Source: JANLVI01 sp031363915 (GTDB lineage Bacteria > Vulcanimicrobiota > Vulcanimicrobiia > Vulcanimicrobiales > Vulcanimicrobiaceae). Taken from it: a DNA stretch of 64,000 bases. Every line of letters begins with the position of its first letter. Position 1 is the stretch's first letter. The DNA lies in assembly GCA_031363915.1 (NCBI GenBank), contig JANLVI010000013.1:1-64000 (forward strand). Reading direction: 5' to 3'. This document shows, in pieces, positions 1 to 10,416 of this stretch. The position numbers and the translations under genes are program-made. Below the pieces are notes generated by a model. That model made no database searches and was not told the origin of the DNA. It saw only the letters and a list, made by a program, of their open reading frames with translations.

Positions 1-150
1 CGGGCTGGGGGTGGGGGGGGTTGCGCCGGTGGGGCGTCGGAGCTTTTTGCGAGCCCAGGATGGGCAAGAGCAAAAAGTCCGCGAGTAGCCTTTTTCCACG
101 ACGGAAAAAGGCGGACGTCCCCACCGGCACAACCACCCCCCACCCCGAGC
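1..150. other. Large three-way-junction inverted-repeat element (possible structured RNA)
   Basis: A G-rich arm (about 4-40) is nearly perfectly complementary to a C-rich arm (about 113-150), giving a stem of roughly 35 pairs with one indel and a few mismatches. The enclosed 70 nt folds into two more hairpins. The first pairs 43-50 with 70-77 and has an inner 5-bp stem (53-57 with 61-65) and a GGA loop. The second is a perfect 10-bp stem (88-97 with 103-112) with a 5-nt loop. The whole is a closed three-way junction with no U-run on either strand, so it is not an ordinary intrinsic terminator. The strand of any transcript is unknown. The 5' arm also has G-runs able to form a quadruplex. I do not recognise a known RNA family. 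Confidence 0.6.
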
Positions 151-369
151 CAAAATGCCCCAAAACCACCGCAACCAAAGTGCCAAAAATCCTGTCATAG
201 GCTTTGGAACAAACCTGGCCGGGTAGCGTACAACATCACGTACGCAGCCCAGGCGGCGGCGAGTTATACAACCCTCCTTGAGTTTCGGTAAGCGGCAAGG
301 CCCGCGTGTTCTACCCCAGGGTGAGCGCAACGGATGGTCCACGATGCTCGGAAAGCAGCAACAACACAC
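151..369 (+). promoter_or_regulatory. dnaK upstream region
   Basis: No gene is seen here. GGAAC at 206-210 followed 16 nt later by CGTA (227-230) resembles an ECF-type sigma promoter, but only weakly. No CIRCE inverted repeat (the HrcA operator) is visible, so classical HrcA control of the chaperone operon is not supported. The only ribosome-site-like sequence before dnaK is GGAAAG at 350-355, 14 nt from the start. Confidence 0.25.
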
Positions 370-2232
<1,863 letters not shown>

Positions 2233-2250
2233 TCCGCGTGTGATCCGCAC

Positions 2251-2276
2251 GCGCGCCCGGCTTACACCGGGCGCGC
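2251..2276 (+). other. Intercistronic hairpin between dnaK and grpE
   Basis: A perfect 10-bp GC stem (2251-2260 with 2267-2276) with a 6-nt loop lies between the dnaK stop and the grpE start. It has no following U-run, so it is more likely an mRNA-stability or processing element that sets the DnaK:GrpE ratio than a terminator. That role is inferred. Confidence 0.55.
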
Positions 2277-2308
2277 TTGCGCTCATGCTCTCACTTTGAG
2301 GATGCTCC

Positions 2309-2818
2309 ATGGATAACGAAACAGGCGCAGCGGATTCCGCAACGGTGACCGCCGAGGGAATCGACCTCGCAAGCGAACTCGCCATCGCCAAAGCCAAAGC
2401 AGAAGAGAATTACAATAAGTTTCTCTATGCGATGGCGGACTTCGAAAATTACAAGAAACGGATCGAGCGTCAGCTCGGAGAGATCGCACTCTCCGGTAAG
2501 AAATCGGTGCTGATAAAATTTCTGCCCGTGCTCGACAACCTCGAGCGCGCGCTGACCTTCGATCAGGGATCCGAAGGACTGCGAGGCGGACTGCAGGCGA
2601 CGCTGCGCGGATTCGAGTCGGCGTTCGCAAGCGAAAACGTCAAGGCGCTGTCGCTCAAAGGCCAGCCGTTCGATCCCAAAGTCGCCGAAGCGATCGGCAC
2701 GCAAGTCGCTGCAGGCGTCGAGGACGACATCGTGCTCGAAGAAGCGCAGCGCGCGTACATGTACGGCGAAGATCTGCTTCGACCGGCTGCCGTGATCGTG
2801 GCGAAAGCCGCCGACTAA
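2309..2818 (+). CDS. grpE: Nucleotide exchange factor GrpE
   Basis: GrpE releases ADP from DnaK. The 169-residue product has the expected acidic N-terminus, a long helix (LASELAIAKAKAEENYNKFL, about 20-40) followed by ADFENYKKRIERQ, and the C-terminal beta domain with the GQPFDPKVAEAIG segment. GAGGA at 2298-2302 sits 6 nt before the ATG. The position between dnaK and dnaJ supports the call. Confidence 0.95.
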   Translation: MDNETGAADSATVTAEGIDLASELAIAKAKAEENYNKFLYAMADFENYKKRIERQLGEIALSGKKSVLIKFLPVLDNLERALTFDQGSEGLRGGLQATLRGFESAFASENVKALSLKGQPFDPKVAEAIGTQVAAGVEDDIVLEEAQRAYMYGEDLLRPAAVIVAKAAD

Positions 2819-2853
2819 CCCGCTTTTCAAATTTTTGCTAAGGCTCGAAATGC

Positions 2854-3870
2854 ATGCCGCTCAACTATAAGAACTATTACGAGGTCCTCGGCGTCCCCAA
2901 AGACGCTGCCGAAAAAGACATCAAGTCGGCTTACCGTCGCCTCGCGCGCAAGTGGCATCCCGATGCCAACCCGAACGACCAAAAAGCCGCCGAGGAAAAA
3001 TTCAAAGAGATCGCCGAGGCCTACGAAGTTCTCAGTGACTCCGAGAAACGTAAGAAGTACGACGTACTCGGCAACGATTGGCAACGCGCCGCGCGCGAAG
3101 CCGAACAGCAGCGAACGTATCGCAGCGCGCAGCAAGAGTACGGCAATTTCAACGGCGCCGCGGGCGGCCCGGGCGCGGGCCCGAGCGGCTTCTCTGACTT
3201 CTTCGACATGTTTTTCTCGGGGATCGGCAAGCGCGGGGCGCCCGGACCCTCGTCGTTCTCCCAGCGCGGTCAGGATCTCGAAACGACGATCGACCTGATG
3301 CTCGCCGAGTCGTACAACGGCGGCAAGAAATCCGTCTCGCTCCAACTCGAAGACGTCTGCACGCGTTGCGGCGGCACTGGGACCGATCGCAATCGCATCT
3401 GCCCGCAGTGTCACGGTACGGGCCGGACGCTCGAGACCAAGAAGTTCGATGTGACGATCCCGCGCGGCATACGCGAGGGTCAGCGCATCCGCCTTGCCGG
3501 TCAGGGCGGCAGCGGAGTGGGCGGCGGGCAGGGCGGCGATCTGTTTTTGGTCGTTCAACTTCGGGCCGATGAGAAATACGAACGCAAAGGCGACGACCTC
3601 TACGTCGACCTACCGGTGAGCATCTACGAACTCGTCCTCGGTGGCGACGTCAGCGTGCCGACGATGACGGGTGACGTCACGATGACGATCCCGGCGGGAA
3701 CTCAGAGCAACAAGCTCTTACGCCTCGGCGGTAAAGGCATGCCCAAGCTCAAGGATAACGGCTTCGGCGATGAATACGTCAAGCTCGTCGCCCAACTCCC
3801 GGCTAACCTGACGGAGAAAGAGACGAAGCTCTTTAAAGAACTCGCCGCACTTCGAAATGGGAAAAAATAG
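2854..3870 (+). CDS. dnaJ: DnaJ-type co-chaperone with a half-size zinc finger
   Basis: J-domain co-chaperone that stimulates the DnaK ATPase and delivers clients. Residues 1-70 form a J domain with the essential HPD in KWHPDANP. A Gly-rich linker follows, then a short cysteine region and the C-terminal substrate-binding domains. The cysteine region has only two CXXCXGXG motifs (CTRCGGTG and CPQCHGTG, about 168-195) rather than the four of classical DnaJ, so only one zinc site is possible. At 338 residues it is shorter than the usual ~375, consistent with this loss. Its place in the dnaK operon argues that it is the main DnaJ rather than a CbpA side-paralogue. An out-of-frame ATG at 2850 was rejected. 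Confidence 0.93.
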   Translation: MPLNYKNYYEVLGVPKDAAEKDIKSAYRRLARKWHPDANPNDQKAAEEKFKEIAEAYEVLSDSEKRKKYDVLGNDWQRAAREAEQQRTYRSAQQEYGNFNGAAGGPGAGPSGFSDFFDMFFSGIGKRGAPGPSSFSQRGQDLETTIDLMLAESYNGGKKSVSLQLEDVCTRCGGTGTDRNRICPQCHGTGRTLETKKFDVTIPRGIREGQRIRLAGQGGSGVGGGQGGDLFLVVQLRADEKYERKGDDLYVDLPVSIYELVLGGDVSVPTMTGDVTMTIPAGTQSNKLLRLGGKGMPKLKDNGFGDEYVKLVAQLPANLTEKETKLFKELAALRNGKK

Positions 3871-3996
3871 ACGGGCGTTAAGGTGTTGTTACAAGCGATT
3901 TATCTGCTACCAAACCACTACAACAAGTGATTTTTTCAGCGTATTATGGGTGTGCGCACGTGTTGCGCAACACTGATTACAGAAGGATCATCCCCC

Positions 3997-4164
3997 GTGA
4001 AGAGCGCCCCGGTTGTAAAAACCGATGTGAAGACCGAGTCCGAAGCCGAACCCACCCTGAACTTTTCCCGGATTATCAGACTCTCGCCCAGTGCCGGCAC
4101 CTTCGCCGGATGGGGACCCAAGATGACCGGGTATGCGATTGACGCGCTTCGCCGTCTGAACTAA
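3997..4164 (+). CDS. Small orphan protein, 55 residues
   Basis: The reading frame is open from 3946, but a GTG at 3997 preceded by AGAAGGA (3981-3987) is the best start. The product is a polar peptide with a Lys/Glu-rich first third and the C-terminus AIDALRRLN; no membrane helix or cysteine motif is visible. A strong terminator follows within a few bases of the stop, making this a complete single-gene unit between dnaJ and an ABC exporter. TATTAT at 3942-3947 could be its -10 box. I do not recognise the family. Confidence 0.5.
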   Translation: MKSAPVVKTDVKTESEAEPTLNFSRIIRLSPSAGTFAGWGPKMTGYAIDALRRLN

Positions 4165-4166
4165 GC

Positions 4167-4196
4167 AAAAAACCTCGGCTTGCGCCGAGGTTTTTT
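4167..4196 (+). terminator. Rho-independent terminator
   Basis: CCTCGGC (4173-4179) pairs with GCCGAGG (4184-4190) around a TTGC loop. It is flanked by A6 upstream and T6 downstream (4191-4196), so it can act in both directions. It closes the small gene at 3997. Confidence 0.9.
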
Positions 4197-4266
4197 GTTA
4201 CCCTAGGCGGCACCAAGGCCGGGGCCGAGTAACCCGCACGTGCTTCGGTGGAGTTAAGGAAATCGT

Positions 4267-6087
4267 ATGTTAGGTGGCCCGCCGACCCACATGATGTGGT
4301 CAAATATGTTCAGTCCCGATAAGCCGACGATCAAGCGTAAAGCCGATTTTAAGCGGATCGGCGCGTTCTTCAAGCCATATTGGCGCGAGCAAATTATGGT
4401 GCTCGTCTGCATCCTGGTCGGCTCGCTGCTCGGGCTTCTGCCGCCGCTGCTCACAAAGTGGCTCATCGACGATGCGATCCCGAACAAGTCGATGGCCGGC
4501 GTCTTCGGCAACATTGGCGCGATGATCGCGGCGGCTGCGGTCGCCGCCGTCATCGGCGTCTACCAGGGGTACCTCAACTCGCTCGTCGGCGAGGGAATCA
4601 TGCGCGACATCCGCACGAGTCTCGTCGGGCATCTGCACAACATGCCGCTCTCGTTCTTCACCAATACGAAGACGGGCGAGATCATGAACCGTGTCTCAAG
4701 CGACGTCGACAACGTCGACAACGTCGTCACCGGGACGCTCGTCTCGATCGTCACGAACGTCTTCACGATGTTCACGACCGTCGTGACGATCTTCATCCTC
4801 GACTGGCGTCTAGCGATTCTCGCACTCGTGATCGTGCCGCTCATGCTCTTGCCGCTCTCGCCGGTCGGACGCAAGATGTACGATATCCGCAAGCAGACGC
4901 GCGTCAAGCGCGATGAAATCGAGTCGATCACACAAGAGACGCTCTCGATCTCCGGCATCGTCCTCATCAAGTCGTTCGTGCGCGAAGCTTTCGAACGCAG
5001 CCGCTTCTACGCGGTCGGCACGGATCTCATGAATCTAGAGATCCGGCTTGCGATGGTCGGCCGCTGGTTCATCGCCGCGATCACCGCGATGGTAATCGTC
5101 GGCCCTGCGCTCGTGTGGCTCGGCGGCGCATATCTTGCGGTGCAGGGCATCATCACGATCGGCACGATCGTCGCGTTCGTCGCGTACCTCTCGCGTCTGT
5201 ATAGTCCAGCAGCGGCGCTCGCCGGCGTGCAAGTACAGGTCGTCAGCGCACTTGCCGTCTTCGAACGCATCTTCGAATACCTCGACATGGACGTCGAAGG
5301 CCACGAAATCGCAAACCCGATCGTGCTCACCGAATCGCGCGGCGAGATCGCCTTCGAAGACGTTCACTTTTCCTATTCACCCGAACGCACGGCGCTCGAC
5401 GGCGTGAGTTTCCATATCGCACCGGGTCAGATGGCCGCGTTCGTCGGACCCTCGGGTGCGGGCAAGACGACGATCACGCAGCTCGTCCCACGGTTCTACG
5501 ATCCGCAGTCGGGGACGATCCGCATCGACGGATACGACGTGCGCGATCTCAAACTTGCGAACCTGCGCGAACAGATCGGTATCGTCACGCAAGAGACGTA
5601 TCTCTTCCACGACACGATCGAGGCGAACTTACGCTACGCGCGTGAGAACGCAAGCGAAGCCGAGGTCATCGCCGCGGCGACAGCCGCAAACATTCACGAC
5701 TTCATCGCCGGGTTACCGGATGGTTACAAGACGATCGTCGGCGAGCGCGGACACAAACTCTCCGGCGGCGAGCGCCAGCGCTTGGCGATCGCACGCGTGC
5801 TCCTGAAAAATCCGAAGATCCTCATCCTCGATGAAGCGACCAGCGCGCTCGATTCGAACAACGAATCGCTAATCCAGTCGGCGCTCGTGCCGCTGATGGA
5901 AGGGCGCACCAGCATGGTGATCGCGCACCGCCTCTCGACGATCCTCGCCGCCGACATCATCTTCGTCGTCGACGGCGGCAAAATCGCCGAGAGCGGCAGT
6001 CACGAAGCCCTCCTCGCGCGTAACGGCATTTACGCCAGCCTCTACTGGAAGCAATTCCGCGACGATCCGGCGCCGCAGGCGGTGTAG
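4267..6087 (+). CDS. ABC exporter, fused membrane and ATPase domains (MsbA/multidrug type)
   Basis: The 606-residue half-transporter has a six-helix exporter domain (about 35-340) followed by an ATPase domain. Walker A is GPSGAGKTT, the signature is LSGGERQRLAIARVLL, Walker B is ILILDEATSALD and the switch His is in IAHRLST. Such proteins dimerise in the inner membrane and export lipids or drugs; the substrate cannot be told from sequence. AAGGA at 4256-4260, 6 nt before the ATG, supports the start. The next ATPase gene overlaps its stop by 1 nt, so the three genes to 8369 are probably one operon. Confidence 0.92.
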   Translation: MLGGPPTHMMWSNMFSPDKPTIKRKADFKRIGAFFKPYWREQIMVLVCILVGSLLGLLPPLLTKWLIDDAIPNKSMAGVFGNIGAMIAAAAVAAVIGVYQGYLNSLVGEGIMRDIRTSLVGHLHNMPLSFFTNTKTGEIMNRVSSDVDNVDNVVTGTLVSIVTNVFTMFTTVVTIFILDWRLAILALVIVPLMLLPLSPVGRKMYDIRKQTRVKRDEIESITQETLSISGIVLIKSFVREAFERSRFYAVGTDLMNLEIRLAMVGRWFIAAITAMVIVGPALVWLGGAYLAVQGIITIGTIVAFVAYLSRLYSPAAALAGVQVQVVSALAVFERIFEYLDMDVEGHEIANPIVLTESRGEIAFEDVHFSYSPERTALDGVSFHIAPGQMAAFVGPSGAGKTTITQLVPRFYDPQSGTIRIDGYDVRDLKLANLREQIGIVTQETYLFHDTIEANLRYARENASEAEVIAAATAANIHDFIAGLPDGYKTIVGERGHKLSGGERQRLAIARVLLKNPKILILDEATSALDSNNESLIQSALVPLMEGRTSMVIAHRLSTILAADIIFVVDGGKIAESGSHEALLARNGIYASLYWKQFRDDPAPQAV

Positions 6088-6794
6088 TGTCGCTTCGCGT
6101 CGAGGGACTGAACAAACGGTTCGGTAAAAAACTCGCCGTCAACGATCTCTCCTTCGATGTGAAGTCGGGGGAACTCGTCGGCTTCATCGGTCCCAACGGG
6201 GCCGGCAAGACGACCAGTTTGCAATGCATTGCCGGTTTCTTGCGCCCGGATGCGGGACGCATCAGCGTGGATGGTGTTGTCATCGAGAAAGAGCGCGGAC
6301 GGTTGATCTCTCTCATTGCCGAGACTCCGGACGTTTATCCGATGCTTACGCTCTGGGAACACCTGGCGTTCGTCGCACGGGGCTCGCGCCTTGCCGACTG
6401 GGAGCCGCGCGCTGAATCGTTGCTCGCACGATTCAATCTTCTCTCCGAGCGGGACACGCTCGGTCAAGCTGCCTCCAAAGGGATGCGCCAGAAAACGCTA
6501 ATCGCCGCGACGTTGCTCGCGCGGACCCGCGTCGTGCTGCTCGATGAGCCGATGATCGGTCTCGATCCGCAAGGACAGCGCGAATTGCGATCGCTCATCG
6601 CGGATCTCCGAAGCGACGGAATTGCGGTCGTCATGAGCACGCACCAGATCGATATCGCTCAAGACATGTGCGAGCGCGTCGTCATCCTCAACCGCGGTAG
6701 CGTCGTTGCGAACGGCACGTTCGTCGAACTCCGTGACCTGCGCGATCCGGCGGCGTCGCTCGAATCCATCTACTTCGACCTCACGGCAACCTAG
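6087..6794 (+). CDS. ABC-2-type transporter ATP-binding protein
   Basis: The 235-residue ATPase has Walker A GPNGAGKTT (about 33-41) and Walker B VVLLDEPMIGLD. The signature is the degenerate SKGMRQK form typical of ABC-2 export ATPases rather than LSGGQ. The GTG start overlaps the previous stop (TAGTG). The following gene, starting immediately after its stop, is a multi-spanning membrane protein and the likely permease partner. Confidence 0.9.
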   Translation: MSLRVEGLNKRFGKKLAVNDLSFDVKSGELVGFIGPNGAGKTTSLQCIAGFLRPDAGRISVDGVVIEKERGRLISLIAETPDVYPMLTLWEHLAFVARGSRLADWEPRAESLLARFNLLSERDTLGQAASKGMRQKTLIAATLLARTRVVLLDEPMIGLDPQGQRELRSLIADLRSDGIAVVMSTHQIDIAQDMCERVVILNRGSVVANGTFVELRDLRDPAASLESIYFDLTAT

Positions 6795-8369
6795 ATGTTC
6801 GGCGCGCTTCCGTACTTAGAATTCCGGATCGCCGTCAACCAAGCAAAATCCATCGTGCGCAGCCCCTGGCGCCTGCTCGCTTGGACTCTGTACTTCGCCT
6901 ACATCTGCGGTTTGATCTACTTGCGTTCGCATCGCAGTCACCAGTCGACCGCGACCGCACTCCCCTCGCGCGAACTGGCGACGACCATCGCGGGCGCAAC
7001 GCTCATGCTACTTGGAATCTCGATTCTCACAGCGACCGGTGATGCGGTCCGGCCCTTCCGTACGCGAGCCGACGCCACGCTTCTGCCGCGCGCTGACGTG
7101 AGCGCGCGTGCGCTCGTCCTGTGGCTGCAGCTGCGCACGATCGTCGGCCGAAGCTGGTACTTCCTCGGTTTCGCGCTGTTTTACGCTGTCCAGTTCGTGC
7201 CGGTGCGCGGCGGCTTCTCGCTCCTGGCTCGTGTCTCGCTTTTGACGGTTCTCGTCACCGTTGCGACGGCCACGTTGCAGTTACCGGTCTATCTTGCCTC
7301 GCTGCAAGGCTGGCGTTCGGGCCTACGCACGCTCGGCGCTCTCTTCGTTGCGGGTGGTCTCACGTTCGGGGCGTTTGTCGGCATCAACGCACTCGTGCAT
7401 AGCGCGTACGTCCCTCATACGATCGCCGCAGCAGCCGCCGCCTACGTCGCTACGATTCCACTCGTCCCGGGCGACGTTCTTCGTTCCGCTCTCAACGGCA
7501 ATCCGACGCTCTACGCGGTACTGGTCGCGATCGTCATCGGCGCATCGCTTTTCGCATTTAGCCTCGCGGCCGACGTGTACCCTGAGCTTGTCGGGGCATC
7601 GTTCGCGTATTTCGATCGCAGCAATCGAGCCACCCTCGGCGAGCGAAAAGCCAGCTCTATCGCACTCGATCGTCGCGTGCCGCTCGGCACCGCGGTCCTG
7701 CTGTGGAAGAACACGCTCGTCTTCAGGCGTACTTCCTCGATGCGCGTCGTCTTCACGGTATGTTCGGTCGTGTCGATCGGACTGGGCACGCTCCTTGGCT
7801 TCGTCCTCCGCGATCCCGATCCGCAAGGATTGGTCGTCACCGCGGGCGTTCCCGGGATGCTGCTCGCAGTCGTTAGTTTCGCGTCGACGTTTCGTCTTGC
7901 CGTCGATCTTGGCAAACCATTCTGGTGGCTCACCGGCGGATCGCTCTTGGAGCGCCTCATATACTGGACCATCGGCGAATCACGGCGCCCCGCGTTGATC
8001 TTTGGCGCGGGTATCCTGGCCGAGACGATCGTCGGCGGCTTGGGGTGGGGGGCCGTAGCGCCTACGCTCGCTGGGGTCGCTCTTTGGTGGGCGATGTACG
8101 CGATTGGAACGTTCGTATACGTCTTCGTTCCCGGCGCGATCGACCGTCGCGGACCCGGCATGATCTTGCGCTTCGTAACATCGAGTGTTCCCTTACTGAT
8201 CGCCGTGGGAGCGGGCGGCGGCGCCTATGCTCTCATGCGCGATGCGTCCGCCGCTTTCGTCGTGACGATCGTCTTCGCGCTTTGCATCGGCCTGGGATCG
8301 CTGGCTCTGGCCGCGCAGCGACTCGCGTACGGCGGAGGCGCGCAGTTCGCGCGCGCAGCCGCCGAGTAG
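6795..8369 (+). CDS. Multi-spanning membrane protein, probable ABC-2-like permease
   Basis: The 524-residue protein has roughly twelve hydrophobic segments and no recognisable catalytic motif. The ATG abuts the stop of the ATPase gene, so the two are translationally linked and probably form one exporter. I infer the permease role from context and topology; the sequence itself is not a family I can name. It ends 2 nt from the convergent stop of the acyl-CoA synthetase gene. Confidence 0.7.
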   Translation: MFGALPYLEFRIAVNQAKSIVRSPWRLLAWTLYFAYICGLIYLRSHRSHQSTATALPSRELATTIAGATLMLLGISILTATGDAVRPFRTRADATLLPRADVSARALVLWLQLRTIVGRSWYFLGFALFYAVQFVPVRGGFSLLARVSLLTVLVTVATATLQLPVYLASLQGWRSGLRTLGALFVAGGLTFGAFVGINALVHSAYVPHTIAAAAAAYVATIPLVPGDVLRSALNGNPTLYAVLVAIVIGASLFAFSLAADVYPELVGASFAYFDRSNRATLGERKASSIALDRRVPLGTAVLLWKNTLVFRRTSSMRVVFTVCSVVSIGLGTLLGFVLRDPDPQGLVVTAGVPGMLLAVVSFASTFRLAVDLGKPFWWLTGGSLLERLIYWTIGESRRPALIFGAGILAETIVGGLGWGAVAPTLAGVALWWAMYAIGTFVYVFVPGAIDRRGPGMILRFVTSSVPLLIAVGAGGGAYALMRDASAAFVVTIVFALCIGLGSLALAAQRLAYGGGAQFARAAAE

Positions 8370-8371
8370 CT

Positions 8372-10348
8372 CTAGCGCCGTTCGTCGATCGCGGCCAGAG
8401 CCTTGGGATTTTCGAGTGCGCTCAAATCGCCAAGATCCGCGATTGCCAGATACCGTCCGCGTGCGACGCGGCGCATGACTTTGAGATTGCGCGTCTTGGG
8501 TAAATCGTCGACGAAGTAGATCGCTTTTGGTCGCAGCGATTTGCCCATCATGCGATCGACGATCGCAAAGAGTTCCTTGCGCAGTTCGTCGCCTTCGCTC
8601 GTGCGATCTTTCGCTACGGCAAGGACCACAACGACATCGCCTTTGACGTCATCCGGCACCGCAATCGCTGCTGCTTCTTTGATCGCGACGTGCGAGACGA
8701 CGGCGCTCTCGAACTCGGCCGGGCCGACGCGTTTGCCCGCCACGTTGATCGTATCGTCGCTGCGGCCGCGGATGAACCAGTAGTCGTGTTCGGGCGCAGG
8801 TTCGATGATACACCAATCGCCATGCACCCACAGCTCCGGAAAACGCTCCCAATACGTCGCAAGATAGCGCGTGTCATCGCCGCCCCAGAAACTCTGCGTC
8901 ATGCCCGGCCACGGTTCGCGGATCACGAGTTCGCCGACCTCACCGCGCACGGGTTTGCCCTCGGCATCGACGACATCGGCAACCATCCCGGGAATCGGTC
9001 CATGAAACGAGTTGGGCACAAGCGGCATCGTCGGGAAACAGCCGATGATGCCGCCGCCGATCTCCGTGCCGCCGGAATAGTTGATGATCGGCGCGACGTC
9101 GCGGCCGACGTGGTGCGCGAACCACTTCCAGGGTTCCGTGTTCCACGGTTCGCCCGAGCTTGCGAGAATCCGCAGCGCGGAAAGATCGTGCGCGCGCGGG
9201 TGTCCGTCGCCGTGCGTCATCAACGAGCGAATCGCGGTCGGTGCGATTCCCAAATGCGTCACGCGATGTTCCGCGCAAATTTTCCAGAGACGATCGGGAC
9301 CCGGATAGTCGGGTGTCCCCTCGTAGAGCACGATCGTTCCGCCAAGACCAAGCGTACCGAGCACGAGAAACGGCCCCATCATCCAGCCCATATCGGTAAA
9401 CCAGAGCATCCGATCGCCGGGCTTCATATCCATACATAGATGCTGATCGATCATCGTCTTGATCGGAAACCCGGCGTGGGCGTGGACCGCACCCTTGGGT
9501 TTGCCGGTCGAGCCCGACGTGTAGAGGAGCAGATACGGATCGGTCGACGCAGTGCGTTCGTATGTTGCGAGCGGCGTTGCCGCCGCAACCGCGGTCTCCC
9601 AATCGAGATCGCGCCCGGCTTGCATCGGCACATCGAGTCCCGCGCGCTTGTAAACCAACACGTGCTCGATGCTCGGCACGTTTGCGAGCGCTTCATCGGC
9701 GATCGATTTTGAGTTCACCGGTTTGCCGCGACGTAACACGCCATCGACGGTCAAGAGCACTTTTGCGCGTGCATCGGCGAGCCGGGCGGAGAGCGCATCG
9801 GGACCGTAGCCGGAGAACGCCGGTACGGCGATCGCGCCGCAATAGCCGATGGCGAGCAGCCCGATTGCCGTTTCCGGAATGAGCGGCATGAAGATGCCGA
9901 CGGTGTCGCCTTTGCGGATCCCAAGGCCCCGTAGCGTTCCGGCAAGACGTGCGACCGCAGCGCGCAACTCCTCGAAGGTGTAGCGGCGCACGGTACCGTC
10001 TTCACCTTCCCACACGAGCGCTTCGGCCGAACCGCGCCCGGCGGCGATATGGCGATCGAGGCAATTCGCGGGCGCGTTGAAACCCGCATCCGGGAACCAG
10101 CGCGCGAACGGCTTGCCGCGCGAAAGATCGACGATGCTCGACCACGGTGTATCCCAGTGGAGGCCGAGCGTCCGCACGATCTTCTCATTGAATCCCGCAA
10201 GATCGGAGGCGACATACGCGAGTAACGCGGCGTAGTCGGGGACGCCGACGGACTTGATGAAAGCCGTCAGGTTGGCGCTTGCGATTTGCTCGCGCGAAGG
10301 ATGCCAGGCGTAGTCGGGAGCCGTCGTCGTCATAGCCCAAGGGTTCAT
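8372..10348 (-). CDS. Acetyl-CoA synthetase-like AMP-forming acyl-CoA ligase
   Basis: AMP-dependent synthetase of about 658 residues, the length and layout of acetyl-CoA/propionyl-CoA synthetases. Visible motifs are the P-loop YTSGSTGKPKG, the A5 motif YSGGTEIGG, the hinge region with RGRSDDTINVAGKR, and the catalytic C-terminal lysine in PKTRNLKVMRR, the residue usually controlled by acetylation. It activates a short-chain carboxylate to its CoA thioester in the cytosol; the exact acid is not proven. The start may instead be the second Met (10333); neither has a strong ribosome site. An inverted repeat spans the start region. Confidence 0.88.
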   Translation of the reverse strand: MNPWAMTTTAPDYAWHPSREQIASANLTAFIKSVGVPDYAALLAYVASDLAGFNEKIVRTLGLHWDTPWSSIVDLSRGKPFARWFPDAGFNAPANCLDRHIAAGRGSAEALVWEGEDGTVRRYTFEELRAAVARLAGTLRGLGIRKGDTVGIFMPLIPETAIGLLAIGYCGAIAVPAFSGYGPDALSARLADARAKVLLTVDGVLRRGKPVNSKSIADEALANVPSIEHVLVYKRAGLDVPMQAGRDLDWETAVAAATPLATYERTASTDPYLLLYTSGSTGKPKGAVHAHAGFPIKTMIDQHLCMDMKPGDRMLWFTDMGWMMGPFLVLGTLGLGGTIVLYEGTPDYPGPDRLWKICAEHRVTHLGIAPTAIRSLMTHGDGHPRAHDLSALRILASSGEPWNTEPWKWFAHHVGRDVAPIINYSGGTEIGGGIIGCFPTMPLVPNSFHGPIPGMVADVVDAEGKPVRGEVGELVIREPWPGMTQSFWGGDDTRYLATYWERFPELWVHGDWCIIEPAPEHDYWFIRGRSDDTINVAGKRVGPAEFESAVVSHVAIKEAAAIAVPDDVKGDVVVVLAVAKDRTSEGDELRKELFAIVDRMMGKSLRPKAIYFVDDLPKTRNLKVMRRVARGRYLAIADLGDLSALENPKALAAIDERR

Positions 10349-10371
10349 GCCCGAGCGTCGCGACCCTTGGG
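10336..10371. repeat. 9-bp inverted repeat at the acyl-CoA ligase start
   Basis: CCCAAGGGT (10336-10344) is matched by ACCCTTGGG (10363-10371) with an 18-nt loop that contains the possible ATG at 10348. It could be a dimeric regulator site or a hairpin masking the start; no U-run follows. Confidence 0.4.
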
Positions 10372-10416
10372 ATCGGACGGCTCGGCGGAGCCCTGCGCCG
10401 GTATGGCTAATCGTAC

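Noticed and set aside
1..150. Intrinsic terminator at the left edge
   Set aside because: The stem is far too long, branched, and no U-run follows on either strand.
241..369. CIRCE element before dnaK
   Set aside because: No TTAGCACTC-N9-GAGTGCTAA or close variant is present.
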